A DNA stretch of 64,000 nt from contig JAWKHJ010000003.1 of NCBI GenBank assembly GCA_041394905.1, positions 186,001-250,000 of the forward strand, written 5' to 3'. The position numbers were made by a program, and so were the translations under genes. The notes beneath the pieces were generated by a model. It did no database searches. It was not told where the DNA came from and was given only the letters and a program-made list of their open reading frames with translations. This stretch comes from RI-231 sp041394905. Lineage in GTDB: Bacteria; Acidobacteriota; Terriglobia; Bryobacterales; UBA6623. Below are positions 46,358 to 55,306 of the stretch, piece after piece (positions within the stretch are counted from its first letter, which is position 1; the number at the start of each line of letters is the position of its first letter).

Positions 46358-47914
46358 ATGAAGAGTCTGACCCGCCGCAGTTTCTGTGCGACCGCGCTGT
46401 CTCTGACAGCTGCGCCGTTGCTTGCGCAACGCAGAAAAGCGCAGATCGGGGACAAGAACGTCCTCTTCATCGTCGTGGACGACTTGCGGCCGACGCTGCG
46501 TTGCTACGGCGATCCGGACGCGATCACGCCCAACATCGACCGGCTCGCCTCGGAAGGCCTCACCTTTACACGCGCTTACTGCCAGCAGGCCGTCTGCAGC
46601 CCGTCGCGCACTTCGATGATGACCGGGCTACGGCCGGATACGACGGGCGTGCACGATCTCCAGACGCACTTTCGCCGGTTCGTCCCTGACGCCGTCACAC
46701 TGCCGCAGCACTTTCGCCGGTACGGCTACACCACGACGGCCTTCGGCAAGATCTTCCACAAGCCCGAGCTCGACGACTTTCCATCCTGGTCGGAGGCGCC
46801 GTGGATCGCGGAGAACGCCGCCTGGGGCTCGGCCGAGAACGCAGAGTTCGTCCGAGCGAAATGGGATCAACTCCAGGCCGACGGCTGGAAGTCCACCGAG
46901 CGCTTCTACTTCGAGCCGGATAAGCGAACGCCGGCCAAGCCAGGCGAGAGCGGCTGGAACATGCCGAGCTGGGAAGCTAGAGCGGTCGGCGACGACGATC
47001 TGGCGGACGGCATGGCCGCCTCGGCCGCCATCGCGGCCTTGCGCCGGCTGAAGGGCCAGCGCTTCTTCATGGGCGTCGGCTTCCTCAAGCCGCACCTTCC
47101 GTTCCGTGCGCCCAAGAAGTACTTCGACCTCTACAAAGACGTCGCCATCAACGGCAACCGGAATCCGTTCCCCCCCGCCGGCGCTCCGCGCTTCGCGCTG
47201 CACAACAACCCGGAGCTGCGCGGCTACAACGACATTCCGCCCGACGGACCCATCTCGGCCGAGAAGGGCAAGGAGCTGCTGCGCGCCTACTACGCCTGCG
47301 TGAGCTACATGGACGCGCAGGTCGGGAGGCTGCTCGACGCGCTCGACGAGCTTGGCCTGGCCGAGTCCACCGCCGTCGTGCTGGTCGGCGATCATGGCTA
47401 CCATCTCGGCGAGCACGGGCTGTGGAACAAGCAGACGAATTTCGAGAACGCGGTGCGTACGCCGCTGATCGTGCGCTACCCCGACCAACGCGGCAAGGGC
47501 CGCAAGACGTCCGGGCTGACCGAGCTGACCGACATCTATCCGTCGCTTTGCCAGATCTGCCGTTTGCCCATTCCTGACGGGCTCGAGGGCTCGACGTTCG
47601 GCCCCTTGTTCGAGGACCCGGAACGCATCTGGAAACGCGCTGTCTTCAGCCAATATCCGCGAGAGATCCCCGGCATCGGCCCTGGAATGGGTTACTCGAT
47701 GCGCACGAACCGGTTCCGCTACACGGAATGGCGCGCGCCGGGTTCTCCTTACAAGTCCGTCGAGCTCTACGACTACGTCGAGGATCCCTACGAGACGGAA
47801 AACATCGCGAATCAACCGCGCAACGCCAGCTTGGTGAACGGCCTGTCCGGCATGTTGCAAGAAGGCTGGCGCAACGCTTTGCCGCCAACCGACCCGCGCT
47901 CGGGCTCGAGCTAA
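46358..47914 (+). CDS. Secreted sulfatase (iduronate-2-sulfatase-like)
   Basis: A 518-residue intact type I sulfatase. A twin-arginine leader (LTRRSFCATALSLTAAPLLA) is followed by NVLFIVVDDLRPTLRCYGD, the formylglycine site CSPSRTSMMTG (Cys80), FGKIFHKPELDDFPSW, FFMGVGFLKPHLPFRAPKKYFDLY and VVLVGDHGYHLGEHGLWNKQTNFE. These blocks are typical of the iduronate-2-sulfatase group acting on sulfated glycans. Tat export fits folding around the metal before secretion. Confidence 0.9.
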   Translation: MKSLTRRSFCATALSLTAAPLLAQRRKAQIGDKNVLFIVVDDLRPTLRCYGDPDAITPNIDRLASEGLTFTRAYCQQAVCSPSRTSMMTGLRPDTTGVHDLQTHFRRFVPDAVTLPQHFRRYGYTTTAFGKIFHKPELDDFPSWSEAPWIAENAAWGSAENAEFVRAKWDQLQADGWKSTERFYFEPDKRTPAKPGESGWNMPSWEARAVGDDDLADGMAASAAIAALRRLKGQRFFMGVGFLKPHLPFRAPKKYFDLYKDVAINGNRNPFPPAGAPRFALHNNPELRGYNDIPPDGPISAEKGKELLRAYYACVSYMDAQVGRLLDALDELGLAESTAVVLVGDHGYHLGEHGLWNKQTNFENAVRTPLIVRYPDQRGKGRKTSGLTELTDIYPSLCQICRLPIPDGLEGSTFGPLFEDPERIWKRAVFSQYPREIPGIGPGMGYSMRTNRFRYTEWRAPGSPYKSVELYDYVEDPYETENIANQPRNASLVNGLSGMLQEGWRNALPPTDPRSGSS

Positions 47915-48003
47915 CTTGCTCCGATGCCCGAAAAGCCACGCCCGCGAGCGGGCGGAGCTCCCTGACAAGCGGCTGCTAAACTAGGAAGTTCAGGAGGAAT
48001 CGA

Positions 48004-48432
48004 ATGTATCCGGAGTACTTTACCGCGCCGATGCGCGAAGAGCTGACCCGTCACGGGGTCGAGGAAGCGCGCACGCCCGAGTCCGTGGACAATCTACTGA
48101 AACCCGGCAGCGGCTCGGTGATGGTCGTCATCAATTCTGTTTGCGGTTGCGCCGCGGGCAAAGCTCGGCCTGGGATCGTCCAATCCTTGCAACACAACGT
48201 CAAACCGGATCGCGTCGCGACGGTGTTTGCCGGCGGAGATGTGGCGGCCACGGCGCGCGTTCGCGAATTGCTCGCCGGCTATCCGCCTTCTTCCCCTTCG
48301 GTCGCCATTTTCAACGACGGCAAGCCGGTCTACTACATGCCGCGCTTCGAGATCGAAAGCTCGGACGCGCTGACGATTTCCGAGAAGCTGAAACGCGCCT
48401 ACGAGCAGCACTGTGCCACGGCGACCGCCTGA
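48004..48432 (+). CDS. Bacilliredoxin (BrxA/BrxB family)
   Basis: A 142-residue thioredoxin-fold protein with the CGC motif (Cys47, Cys49 in NSVCGCAAGKARPG) and the FAGGDVAATARVRELLAGYPPSSPS region. The family reduces bacillithiol-mixed disulfides in Firmicutes; the acidobacterial thiol partner is not known from sequence. AGGAGG lies eight bases before the ATG. Confidence 0.92.
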   Translation: MYPEYFTAPMREELTRHGVEEARTPESVDNLLKPGSGSVMVVINSVCGCAAGKARPGIVQSLQHNVKPDRVATVFAGGDVAATARVRELLAGYPPSSPSVAIFNDGKPVYYMPRFEIESSDALTISEKLKRAYEQHCATATA

Positions 48433-48446
48433 TTTCCTTTCACCGA

Positions 48447-48476
48447 GGCGGGTCTGGCGTTCAAGACAGACCCGCC
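48447..48476. terminator. Bidirectional terminator hairpin
   Basis: A perfect 10-bp stem (GGCGGGTCTG/CAGACCCGCC) with a 10-base loop lies between the convergent bacilliredoxin and DUF427 genes and overlaps the DUF427 stop codon. No long T-run is present. Confidence 0.6.
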
Positions 48477-48928
48477 ACGTCCTTCGTCACCCAACCCCGT
48501 TCCATCTCGCCCTTGCGCGACTTCACACGCTCGTCATCCACATAGCAATCGCCGGATCGTCCAGCGAAGAATGCGACACGATTGGCCAGCGCTTCGTAAG
48601 GACGGGCCGGCCGCGGATAGCTCCACGCCGCATTTGAGGCCTCGTGGTCGCCTACCCGCAAGTCCCAGTGAACCGCCCTCCCCGCGAAGTCACTGAACGA
48701 GCGCGTCGCGGCTTTGCGTAAGTAGCGCGTATCGACGTCCTCAGCGGGAAAGTAATAGATTGGCGCTCGGCTTCGCTCGAGGACCCGAAGCGCCCGCGTC
48801 GTCTCCGCGACGGTCACGCCGCCGAATTCGACCCGTAGACGCCGCGAGGTCTCCTCGACGCGCGGAGGGTTGGGGTAGTCCCAAACAGACTCCTGGCCAG
48901 GCCAGGATTTTGGGGGAAAGTCCGGCAC
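48461..48928 (-). CDS. DUF427 domain protein
   Basis: A 155-residue protein matching the DUF427 pattern: ESVWDYPNPPRVEETSRRLRVEFGGVTVAET, RAPIYYFPAEDVD, RAVHWDLRVG, AAWSYPRPARPY and NRVAFFAGRSGDCYVDDERV. The family has a conserved fold and no firm function. The stop codon overlaps a terminator hairpin. The ATG is 47 bases from the SixA gene stop on the same strand. Confidence 0.88.
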   Translation of the reverse strand: MPDFPPKSWPGQESVWDYPNPPRVEETSRRLRVEFGGVTVAETTRALRVLERSRAPIYYFPAEDVDTRYLRKAATRSFSDFAGRAVHWDLRVGDHEASNAAWSYPRPARPYEALANRVAFFAGRSGDCYVDDERVKSRKGEMERGWVTKDVAGLS

Positions 48929-48974
48929 TTTTCGTTTCTAATCACAGCAGTATTGCGGCGGAAGCCGCAACTCC

Positions 48975-49457
48975 TCAGGCCCCTACGGACTTCGGCGTCA
49001 TCAGCCATGCAAGCGACGCGCGCGGGGTCGGCCCTGTATGGAGGGTCTCCAGGCAGGCCAGTCCCGCCTTCTTCATCTCGAACGCGCCGGCGCGCGCTCC
49101 CGTCAAAAGACAAAGCAAGTCGGACAGGTGCGGATTGTGACCGACGATCAGCGTTTGCGAGGCATGGCGATGTTCGCGCAGCATATCCCAAGTCTGGTGC
49201 GGGTTCGCGAACGGGACCAAGGAATCAGTCTCGATTACGTGGCCTTTGAAGCCGAGCTCTTCGACTGCGATGGCGGTCGTCTGTCGTGCGCGCACGTAGG
49301 GGCTGCTGATCACGACGTCCGGATCGAGGCCGGCCTTGGCGGCGTGCCGCATGATCTTGCGCAGCTTTTCGCGCCCCTCGCCGGAGAGCTGGCGCTGAGA
49401 ATCCGGCATGGCGCCGCCGTCTTCGGCGATGCCATGCCGCAACACGTAGAGCCTCAT
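48975..49457 (-). CDS. sixA: Phosphohistidine phosphatase SixA-like
   Basis: A 160-residue histidine-phosphatase-branch protein. The phospho-accepting His is in LYVLRHGIAE; SSPYVRARQTTAIAVEEL and LIVGHNPHLSDLLCLL complete the RHG and GH motifs. SixA removes phosphate from histidine-containing phosphotransfer domains or PTS proteins. The start was set at MRLYVLRHG. It is divergent from the TPR membrane protein with 34 bases between. Confidence 0.9.
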   Translation of the reverse strand: MRLYVLRHGIAEDGGAMPDSQRQLSGEGREKLRKIMRHAAKAGLDPDVVISSPYVRARQTTAIAVEELGFKGHVIETDSLVPFANPHQTWDMLREHRHASQTLIVGHNPHLSDLLCLLTGARAGAFEMKKAGLACLETLHTGPTPRASLAWLMTPKSVGA

Positions 49458-49491
49458 GGCGACAAGTGTAGCGCGGGCTACAATGGGCCGA

Positions 49492-51096
49492 ATGGCCAAG
49501 CGCCGCGCCCAACGCAGCGAGCCCGACCCGTGGGCTGCGCGCCTGCCATGGATGGTCTTCGGCCTCACGCTGCTGTCCTTCCTCCCCACGCTCGCCAACG
49601 GCTTCGTCAACTTCGACGACGACCGCAACTTCCTCGCGAACGCGGACTACCGCGGGCTTGCGCCAGCCAACATTGCTTGGGCCTTCTCGACTTTTCTGCT
49701 CGGCCATTGGCATCCGCTCACTTGGCTGAGCCTCGAGCTCGACTACTCGTTGTGGGGCATGAACCCAGCCGGGTATCACCTGACCAACTCCGTCCTGCAC
49801 GCGACGGCGGCGCTGCTGGCTTATCTGTTGTTCGTCGAGCTGCTCGGCAAGCAGGCGCGGTGGGCAGCGCTGGTTGGGGCGCTGCTGTTCGCGCTGCACC
49901 CGTTGCGCGTCGAGTCGGTGGCCTGGGTAAGCGAGCGTCGCGACGTGATGTGCGGCGTCTTTTCGCTGGCGACTTTGCTGTTCTACGTTCGGGGACGCCT
50001 CGCCCTCGCGCTTGCCTTCTTCGTGGGCGCGCTGCTCTCGAAAGTGCTGGCGGCGATGTTGCCGCTCGCGCTCGTCATCCTAGATTTCTACCCTTTACGG
50101 AAACCATGGAACCTTTCCACCGTCCTCGAGAAGATTCCGTTCTTCGCGTTGGCGCTGGGGGCGGGCCTGCTTGGCGTGGGGCGCTATGAGGGCGGCTTGC
50201 ATGCCGCCGCGGCGGACCTGAACCTCTACGCCGGGATGCGGGGAATCCTGTCGCTGTTCGGACTGACGTTCTACCTTGTCAAGACACTGATTCCGTTTGG
50301 GTTATACCCGCAGTACGTCTGGAACCCGGACCCGCAACCGGGTGATCCTCTGCTGCTCGGGGCTGCTTTCCTATTCGTCGGGTTGGCTGCGGTCGCACTT
50401 TGGCAGTGGCGCAAGGGCCGCCCGGCGGGAGCGGCGGCGTTGGCCGCCTATGTCGCGATGCTACTTCCGGTTCTGTCACTCTTGCGGCTGGACCGGCAGC
50501 AAGTTATCTCGGATCACCACAGCTACCTGGCCTCGATCCCGATCGCCGCGCTGGCCGCTGCCGGATGGCGCAAATGGCAACTCCGCGACGCCGGAGCGGC
50601 TCGTTGGGCCGCCATCGGCGTGCTCAGCCTACTGGCGGTGCTGACGGTACGGCAGATCGGGTTTTGGCATGACTCGGAGACGCTTTGGCGGCGCACCGTC
50701 GAAGCCCAGCCGCTGTCGATCACCGCGCACAACAACCTCGGCCGAGCGCTTGCGGAACAGGGCCGGGTGGACGAAGCCATCGCGGAGCTCGAGAAGGCCG
50801 TGGAGCTCAAACCGGACTACGCTCACGCCCAGTACAACCTGGGACTGTTGCTGATGCAGCAAGGCCGCTTGCAGGCCGCCGAGCAGCGCCTGCGGGCATC
50901 GCTCGAGCGCGAACCGCGCATGGCGCAAGGCTGGAGCGACCTGGGCAACTGCGTTCTCCGGCAGGGCCGCGCGCGCGAGGCAATCGAGGCCTACGAGAAG
51001 GCGCTGGAGCTGGCGCCGGACTTCGCCGATGCGCGCCACAACCTCGAAGTCGCCCGGCAGGCGCTCGCGCAGATGACGCAACCGAACACGAACTAG
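49492..51096 (+). CDS. Multi-span membrane protein with C-terminal TPRs (TMTC-like)
   Basis: A 534-residue protein with about ten hydrophobic segments, an early FVNFDDDRNFLANADYRGL motif and HPLRVESVAWVSERRDV, patterns seen in the TMTC/PMT-like family where Asp/Glu motifs lie in periplasmic loops. Three or four TPRs follow (AHNNLGRALAEQGRVDEAIAEL, QYNLGLLLMQQGRLQAAEQ, IEAYEKALELAPDFADARHNL). A lipid-linked sugar mannosyltransferase-type role is known for eukaryotic TMTCs; bacterial ones are mostly untested. The ATG at 49492 (MAKRRAQRS) suits the membrane start. Confidence 0.8.
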   Translation: MAKRRAQRSEPDPWAARLPWMVFGLTLLSFLPTLANGFVNFDDDRNFLANADYRGLAPANIAWAFSTFLLGHWHPLTWLSLELDYSLWGMNPAGYHLTNSVLHATAALLAYLLFVELLGKQARWAALVGALLFALHPLRVESVAWVSERRDVMCGVFSLATLLFYVRGRLALALAFFVGALLSKVLAAMLPLALVILDFYPLRKPWNLSTVLEKIPFFALALGAGLLGVGRYEGGLHAAAADLNLYAGMRGILSLFGLTFYLVKTLIPFGLYPQYVWNPDPQPGDPLLLGAAFLFVGLAAVALWQWRKGRPAGAAALAAYVAMLLPVLSLLRLDRQQVISDHHSYLASIPIAALAAAGWRKWQLRDAGAARWAAIGVLSLLAVLTVRQIGFWHDSETLWRRTVEAQPLSITAHNNLGRALAEQGRVDEAIAELEKAVELKPDYAHAQYNLGLLLMQQGRLQAAEQRLRASLEREPRMAQGWSDLGNCVLRQGRAREAIEAYEKALELAPDFADARHNLEVARQALAQMTQPNTN

Positions 51097-51099
51097 ACG

Positions 51100-51819
51100 T
51101 CAGCGGATGTGGCGTCCGCCATCGACGGGCAAGGCCAACCCCGTGACGAACGAAGCGTCGTCGCTGGCCAGAAAGAGCACCGCTCCGGCGACGTCCTGGG
51201 CCGTCCCCAGCCTGCCCATCGGGTGCTTGGCGAGCAGCGCCTGGCGAGACGCTGCGTCCTCGTTGAGCGCCGAGGTCATACCGGTTCCGGCAATCGTTCC
51301 CGGGCAGACGCAGTTCACGCGGATGCCTTTCGGCCCATAGTCGAGCGCCATCGAACGCGTGAGGGCCACGACGGCGCCCTTCGAGGCGGAGTATGCAGCC
51401 AAGCGGTAGTTACCGCGGATGCCGTTGATCGAGGCGTTGTTGACGATCGCGCCTCCGCCGCGCGCCAGCATGCCGGGCACGACGTGGCGGCAGCACAGGG
51501 CGACGCCGCGCAGGTTCACCGCCAGAATGCGGTCCCACTGGGCATCATCGGCCTCGTCGACGGCGCCGTAATCGACGATGCCGGCGTTGTTGACCAGGAT
51601 GTCGACGTCCCCGGCGAGAGCGACCAAGCGGCGGACATCCTCTTCGGAAGTGACGTCGGTCTCGATGCGCCGGACGCCCTCCGGCTCATCCCAATCGTCA
51701 TCGAAGCGCACGTCCGCAGCGAATACTTGGGCGCCCTCGGCGGCGAAGCGCTCGACGACCGCACGGCCAATGCCGCGGCCTCCGCCTGTGACGATCGCGG
51801 TTTTGCCTTGCAAGCGCAT
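51100..51819 (-). CDS. Short-chain dehydrogenase/reductase
   Basis: A 239-residue intact classical SDR: nucleotide motif TGGGRGIG, DVDILVNNAGIVDYG, catalytic Ser in NNASINGIRG, Tyr-x3-Lys in YSASKGAVVAL, VNCVCPGTIAGTGM and GLALPVDGGRHI at the C-terminus. It oxidises or reduces a hydroxyl or keto group with NAD(P); the substrate is unknown. The start was set at MRLQGKTAIVTGG. It is convergent with the TPR membrane gene and 85 bases from the divergent CheY gene. Confidence 0.88.
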   Translation of the reverse strand: MRLQGKTAIVTGGGRGIGRAVVERFAAEGAQVFAADVRFDDDWDEPEGVRRIETDVTSEEDVRRLVALAGDVDILVNNAGIVDYGAVDEADDAQWDRILAVNLRGVALCCRHVVPGMLARGGGAIVNNASINGIRGNYRLAAYSASKGAVVALTRSMALDYGPKGIRVNCVCPGTIAGTGMTSALNEDAASRQALLAKHPMGRLGTAQDVAGAVLFLASDDASFVTGLALPVDGGRHIR

Positions 51820-51904
51820 GGACCCATCGTAGGGCAAACAACGGCATAAACACGGCGCGCCCTGGCGCCGATATGCCTGTAGGGGGCGCTTTGCACACCC
51901 GCCT

Positions 51905-52273
51905 ATGGCCAAGATTCTCATCGTCGACGATTCTTCCTTCCAGCGCCGCCTCGTTCGCGGACTGCTCACGAAGCTGGGGCATGAGGTCATCGAAGCCGAC
52001 TCCGGAGCTTCGGGACTCGCTATGTTGCGGGAGAGCCGTCCCGAGCTGGTTCTGGTCGATCTCCTGATGCCGGAGTTGAGCGGCTACGAAGTGCTCGAGC
52101 GACTTCAGCAGGAGTCCTGTCCAATCCCGAGGGTCGTTCTGACGGCGGACGTGCAGGAGACCGCCAAACAGCAGTGCCTCGGTCTGGGCGCCTTTCGGGT
52201 GCTCAACAAACCTCCAAAGGAAAAACTCCTTCACGAAACGATCAACCTCGCGCTGGGAGAGGGCGGGCCGTGA
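51905..52273 (+). CDS. Stand-alone CheY-like response regulator
   Basis: A 122-residue receiver domain without output. The acidic pair is in ILIVDDSSFQRR, the phospho-acceptor Asp in LVLVDLLMPELSG, the Thr in VVLTADVQ and the Lys in LNKPPKE. The stop overlaps the next gene (TGATG), so translation of the CheC-like protein is likely coupled. No CheA, methyl-accepting protein or flagellar gene is in the window. Confidence 0.9.
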   Translation: MAKILIVDDSSFQRRLVRGLLTKLGHEVIEADSGASGLAMLRESRPELVLVDLLMPELSGYEVLERLQQESCPIPRVVLTADVQETAKQQCLGLGAFRVLNKPPKEKLLHETINLALGEGGP

Positions 52274-52902
52274 TGGTTGGCAACGAAGAGCTCGACGCGA
52301 TCCGCGAGCTCATCAACATAGGCGTTGGCCGAGCCGCAGGCGCCCTGAACGACATGGTGGGTCGCTACGTGCGGCTCAACGTGCCGTCGGTAAGCATTGT
52401 GTCCGACGATCAGATCGTCCGATTTCTCTGCGCCGATGAAGAAGAGCAGCTGGCCTGCGTGCGCCTGCGCTTCGAGGGCCCATTGCGGGGAGTTGCGGAC
52501 TTGATCTTCCCTTCGCAAAGTGGTTCAAAACTCGTGGCCCTGCTCTCGAGCGAGGAGCTCTGCGCGCCGGACCTGGACAGCTTGCGCGCCAGCACGTTGA
52601 CCGAGGTCGGCAACATCCTGCTCAACGGTCTTCTGGGATCGATCACGAACGTCGTCGATGAACACCTGACCTACGATTTACCGACGTATCTCGAAGAGAG
52701 CGCTGGGAACATCGAAAGGAGCCTACGGTCGATTCCCGACGCAGCGGTCTTGATGGCGCAGACCCAGTTCCTCGTCGGCAAAAGCGAGCTCGAAGTCGAC
52801 GGCGAGCGGATCGACGGCGAGATTACGCTTCTGCTTGGGCTGGATTCGCTCGAACACCTACTCGACCGGGTGCATTTGTTGGGCGAGGAGGCCGACTACT
52901 GA
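52273..52902 (+). CDS. CheC-like phosphatase
   Basis: A 209-residue CheC/CheX/FliY-fold protein. The first active-site helix reads AIRELINIGVGRAAGALNDM (Glu, Asn spaced as in CheC) and the second STLTEVGNILLNGLLGSI, so both catalytic E-x2-N sites are kept. CheC dephosphorylates CheY-P. Its neighbour is a lone CheY, so the pair is probably a self-contained switch with its own off-enzyme. Confidence 0.88.
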   Translation: MVGNEELDAIRELINIGVGRAAGALNDMVGRYVRLNVPSVSIVSDDQIVRFLCADEEEQLACVRLRFEGPLRGVADLIFPSQSGSKLVALLSSEELCAPDLDSLRASTLTEVGNILLNGLLGSITNVVDEHLTYDLPTYLEESAGNIERSLRSIPDAAVLMAQTQFLVGKSELEVDGERIDGEITLLLGLDSLEHLLDRVHLLGEEADY

Positions 52903-52991
52903 AAGCCTGGCTGCAGGAAAGGGCGGACTCGTGCCTTCCGATCCTGGACAAGCTTCCTCTCGATATCTTCGTCCTTTCCAGGGATGGCTAA
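52899..52991 (+). pseudogene. Possible remnant of a PAS-type sensor gene
   Basis: The frame that overlaps the cheC stop (CTG or another weak start) reads LKAWLQERADSCLPILDKLPLDIFVLSRDG, then TAA. This is the pattern that opens a PAS domain in sensor kinases or diguanylate cyclases. About 30 codons survive before the stop, and nothing downstream continues it. Likely a truncated third gene of the cheY-cheC unit, or chance. Confidence 0.35.
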
Positions 52992-53057
52992 GCTTTCTAC
53001 CAGCGCAGTCCTAAGCATTGATAGACTGGTGAGCCGGCGCGGCGGCGCCGGACTCGC

Positions 53058-54214
53058 ATGTCCCTGCTGCGCCAGCCTTGGTCGATCGCCGTCTGCGGCT
53101 TGCTGCTCGCCTTCGGGTTTCAGGCGTTTCTGGTCTATGGCCTTTATTCGGGCGACTGGCTGGGGCTCTACTATACAGGCGCGGACGTCGCGCTGCCGCC
53201 GCTGATCGAGGCTGAGGCGCCGCCTCGCGCGCCGAATCCGTTGGGGTTCGACGGGCAGTACTACCACGTGGTCGCGCACGATCCGCTGCCTGCTCCGTCC
53301 TTCGCCGCCTTTGTCGATAACCCACGGCTACGCTGGCGGCGCATCCTGGCGCCGGCGTTGGCCTATGCGGCGGCGTTCGGGCAGCCGGGTTGGGTCGACC
53401 CCGCCTTCGTGGCAGTGCTTTTGGCCTTCACCGCCTGCGGCGTGTGGTGGATGGCACGACTGGCCGTTGCTGCAAACCTGCCCGCGTTGCTTGGCCTCGC
53501 GTTTTTGACCCTGCCGGCGACGTTTATTTCACTGGAGCGGCTGACGATCGACGTGGCGCTGGCGGCGCTGTGCGCCGGGTTTGCTTTGGCCGTGTATGGC
53601 GGGGGGAGACGTTGGCTGGGGGCCGTCTTGGCGTTGGCTCCGCTCGCGCGTGAGACCGGCATTGCGCTGGCCGGAGCCTGGGCCGCAGCGGGCCTGCTGC
53701 GCAAACGTTGGGGAGCCTTGATCACCGCGATGCTGGCGCTGGCTCCCATTCCGTTGGCGTGTGGTCGCTCTACGTCCATAGCCACACGCCGTCCGACGCG
53801 ACCGCTTGGTTTGGCGCGGTTCCGCTGGGCGGACTCGCGGCCCGCATGTTCGAGTTGTTTCCCGAGCCGGCGCCGACGCTGGGACTGAAGATCGCAGCGG
53901 GTCTGGAGTACGTTGCTTTGCTGGGCGTTTGGGCGGCGATCGTTCTGGTGGCGCGGGAGCTCAAGCGCACGCCGGCGGAGCCGCTCGCACTGGCGGCGGC
54001 CCTGACGCTCGCCATCTTCGTATTCCTCTCCAAGGAAGACATCTGGCGGCATTCGTATGGCTTCGCCCGGACATTGTCTCCGGCGTTTTTGCTCCTGGGC
54101 CTGCTGGGAGTCCGCGAGCGGCGCGTGTGGCTCGCGCTGCCGTGGGCGCTGACGGCGCCAAGGATTGGATACCAGTTGGCGCTTTTGGTGTTGACAGCCG
54201 CGAAGGGGAGCTAG
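53058..54214 (+). CDS. Integral membrane protein, one frameshift
   Basis: About 386 residues with many hydrophobic segments (VCGLLLAFGFQAFLVYGLYS, VAVLLAFTACGVWWMARLAV, GALITAMLALAPIPLA). Near 53758 the frame changes and the sequence continues as VWSLYVHSHTPSDATAWFGAV to YQLALLVLTAAKGS. An exposed loop with GFDGQYYHVVAHDPL resembles glycosyltransferase-like membrane proteins of the AZOBR/DUF2029 kind, without a firm family. A small hairpin (53034-53051) precedes the ATG. Confidence 0.65.
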
Positions 54215-54232
54215 CAGTCTGGCGCGGACCAC

Positions 54233-55270
54233 TCAGGCGGCGTTGACGAGTTGTTCTTCGAAAAACTTGTCGACGACGTCGAGCACGGCTTCCGCTTCGT
54301 GAACGCGGTAGATCTCTTTCCGCAGCACGGAGCCGTTGCGCACGCCGCGCGTGAAGTAGGTGGCGAACTGCTTCATCTTGCCGCAGGGGTCGCCGGTGAT
54401 CACGTCTTCTTTCTCTAGCAAGAGCGTGTAGTAGTCGCGGATCATGCGATAGCGGTCTTCTTCGGTCGGCTCGTCATAACGGCCGGTGGCGACGTACTGC
54501 TCGATTTGGCGGAAGATCCAGGGATTGGACGAGGCGGCGCGGCCGATCATGACGCCGTCGCAGCCGGTGTGCTCGAACATGCGCACGGCATCCTCGGGTG
54601 AAAACACATCACCGTTGCCCACGACGGGGATGTTGACAGCCTGTTTGAGCGCGGCGATCCAGTCCCAATTGGCCGTGCCGGAATAGCCTTGCTCGCGGGT
54701 GCGGCCGTGCAGCGCAACGCCTTGCAGACCGCAGTCTTCGGCGATCTTGCCGACCTCGGCGCAGACGATCTCGGAGTCGTTCCAGCCGGTGCGAAACTTG
54801 CAGGTGAACGGGATGGAGACGGCGGCCCGCACCGATTCGAGGATCTGGCGGATCAGCGGCAGGTCGCGCAGGAGTCCCGAGCCGCCGTTACACTTGACGA
54901 CCTTCTTGACCGGGCAGCCGAAGTTCATGTCGACGCCGTCGAAGCCCGCATCCTCGATGACGCGCGCGGCGTCGGCGAGCACCTGCGGATCGGCGCCGAA
55001 CAACTGGGCGACGATCGGATGCTCGTTGGGCTCGAAATAGAGGTAGTTGAACCCGCGTCCGCCGCGGCGCTTCTTGCCGGTTTCCTGACGTTTGTTCTCG
55101 GCGACGACGCCGTGCGACGAGGTGAACTCGGTCATGATGAGGCCGCAGCCGCCCAGCCGCCGGATGAACTGGCGGAAAACGGTGTCCGTTACGCCCGCCA
55201 TCGGGGCGAGCGTAACTGCGGGCTCGATATGGAGCGAGCCAAAGCGCAGCGACTTGGGGATCGAGGTCAC
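54233..55270 (-). CDS. dusB: tRNA-dihydrouridine synthase
   Basis: A 345-residue FMN enzyme that reduces uridine in the tRNA D-loop. VTLAPMAGVTDTVFRQFIRRLGG opens the TIM barrel; the catalytic Cys is in DMNFGCPVKKV; CKFRTGWND, ALHGRTREQGYSG and GNGDVFSPEDAV bind FMN and RNA. It starts at GTG (MTSIPKSLRFGS). It is the last gene of the minus-strand unit that begins with the ROK regulator, 36 bases after the DUF1080 gene; this linkage may be incidental. Confidence 0.92.
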   Translation of the reverse strand: MTSIPKSLRFGSLHIEPAVTLAPMAGVTDTVFRQFIRRLGGCGLIMTEFTSSHGVVAENKRQETGKKRRGGRGFNYLYFEPNEHPIVAQLFGADPQVLADAARVIEDAGFDGVDMNFGCPVKKVVKCNGGSGLLRDLPLIRQILESVRAAVSIPFTCKFRTGWNDSEIVCAEVGKIAEDCGLQGVALHGRTREQGYSGTANWDWIAALKQAVNIPVVGNGDVFSPEDAVRMFEHTGCDGVMIGRAASSNPWIFRQIEQYVATGRYDEPTEEDRYRMIRDYYTLLLEKEDVITGDPCGKMKQFATYFTRGVRNGSVLRKEIYRVHEAEAVLDVVDKFFEEQLVNAA

Positions 55271-55306
55271 TTCTGGCTATTTTACCTTGTGACCAGCAGC
55301 AAACCG

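Noticed and set aside
49038..50189. Plus-strand frame of 383 residues overlapping sixA and the TPR membrane gene
   Set aside because: The sixA and TMTC-like frames have clear motifs; this one has none.
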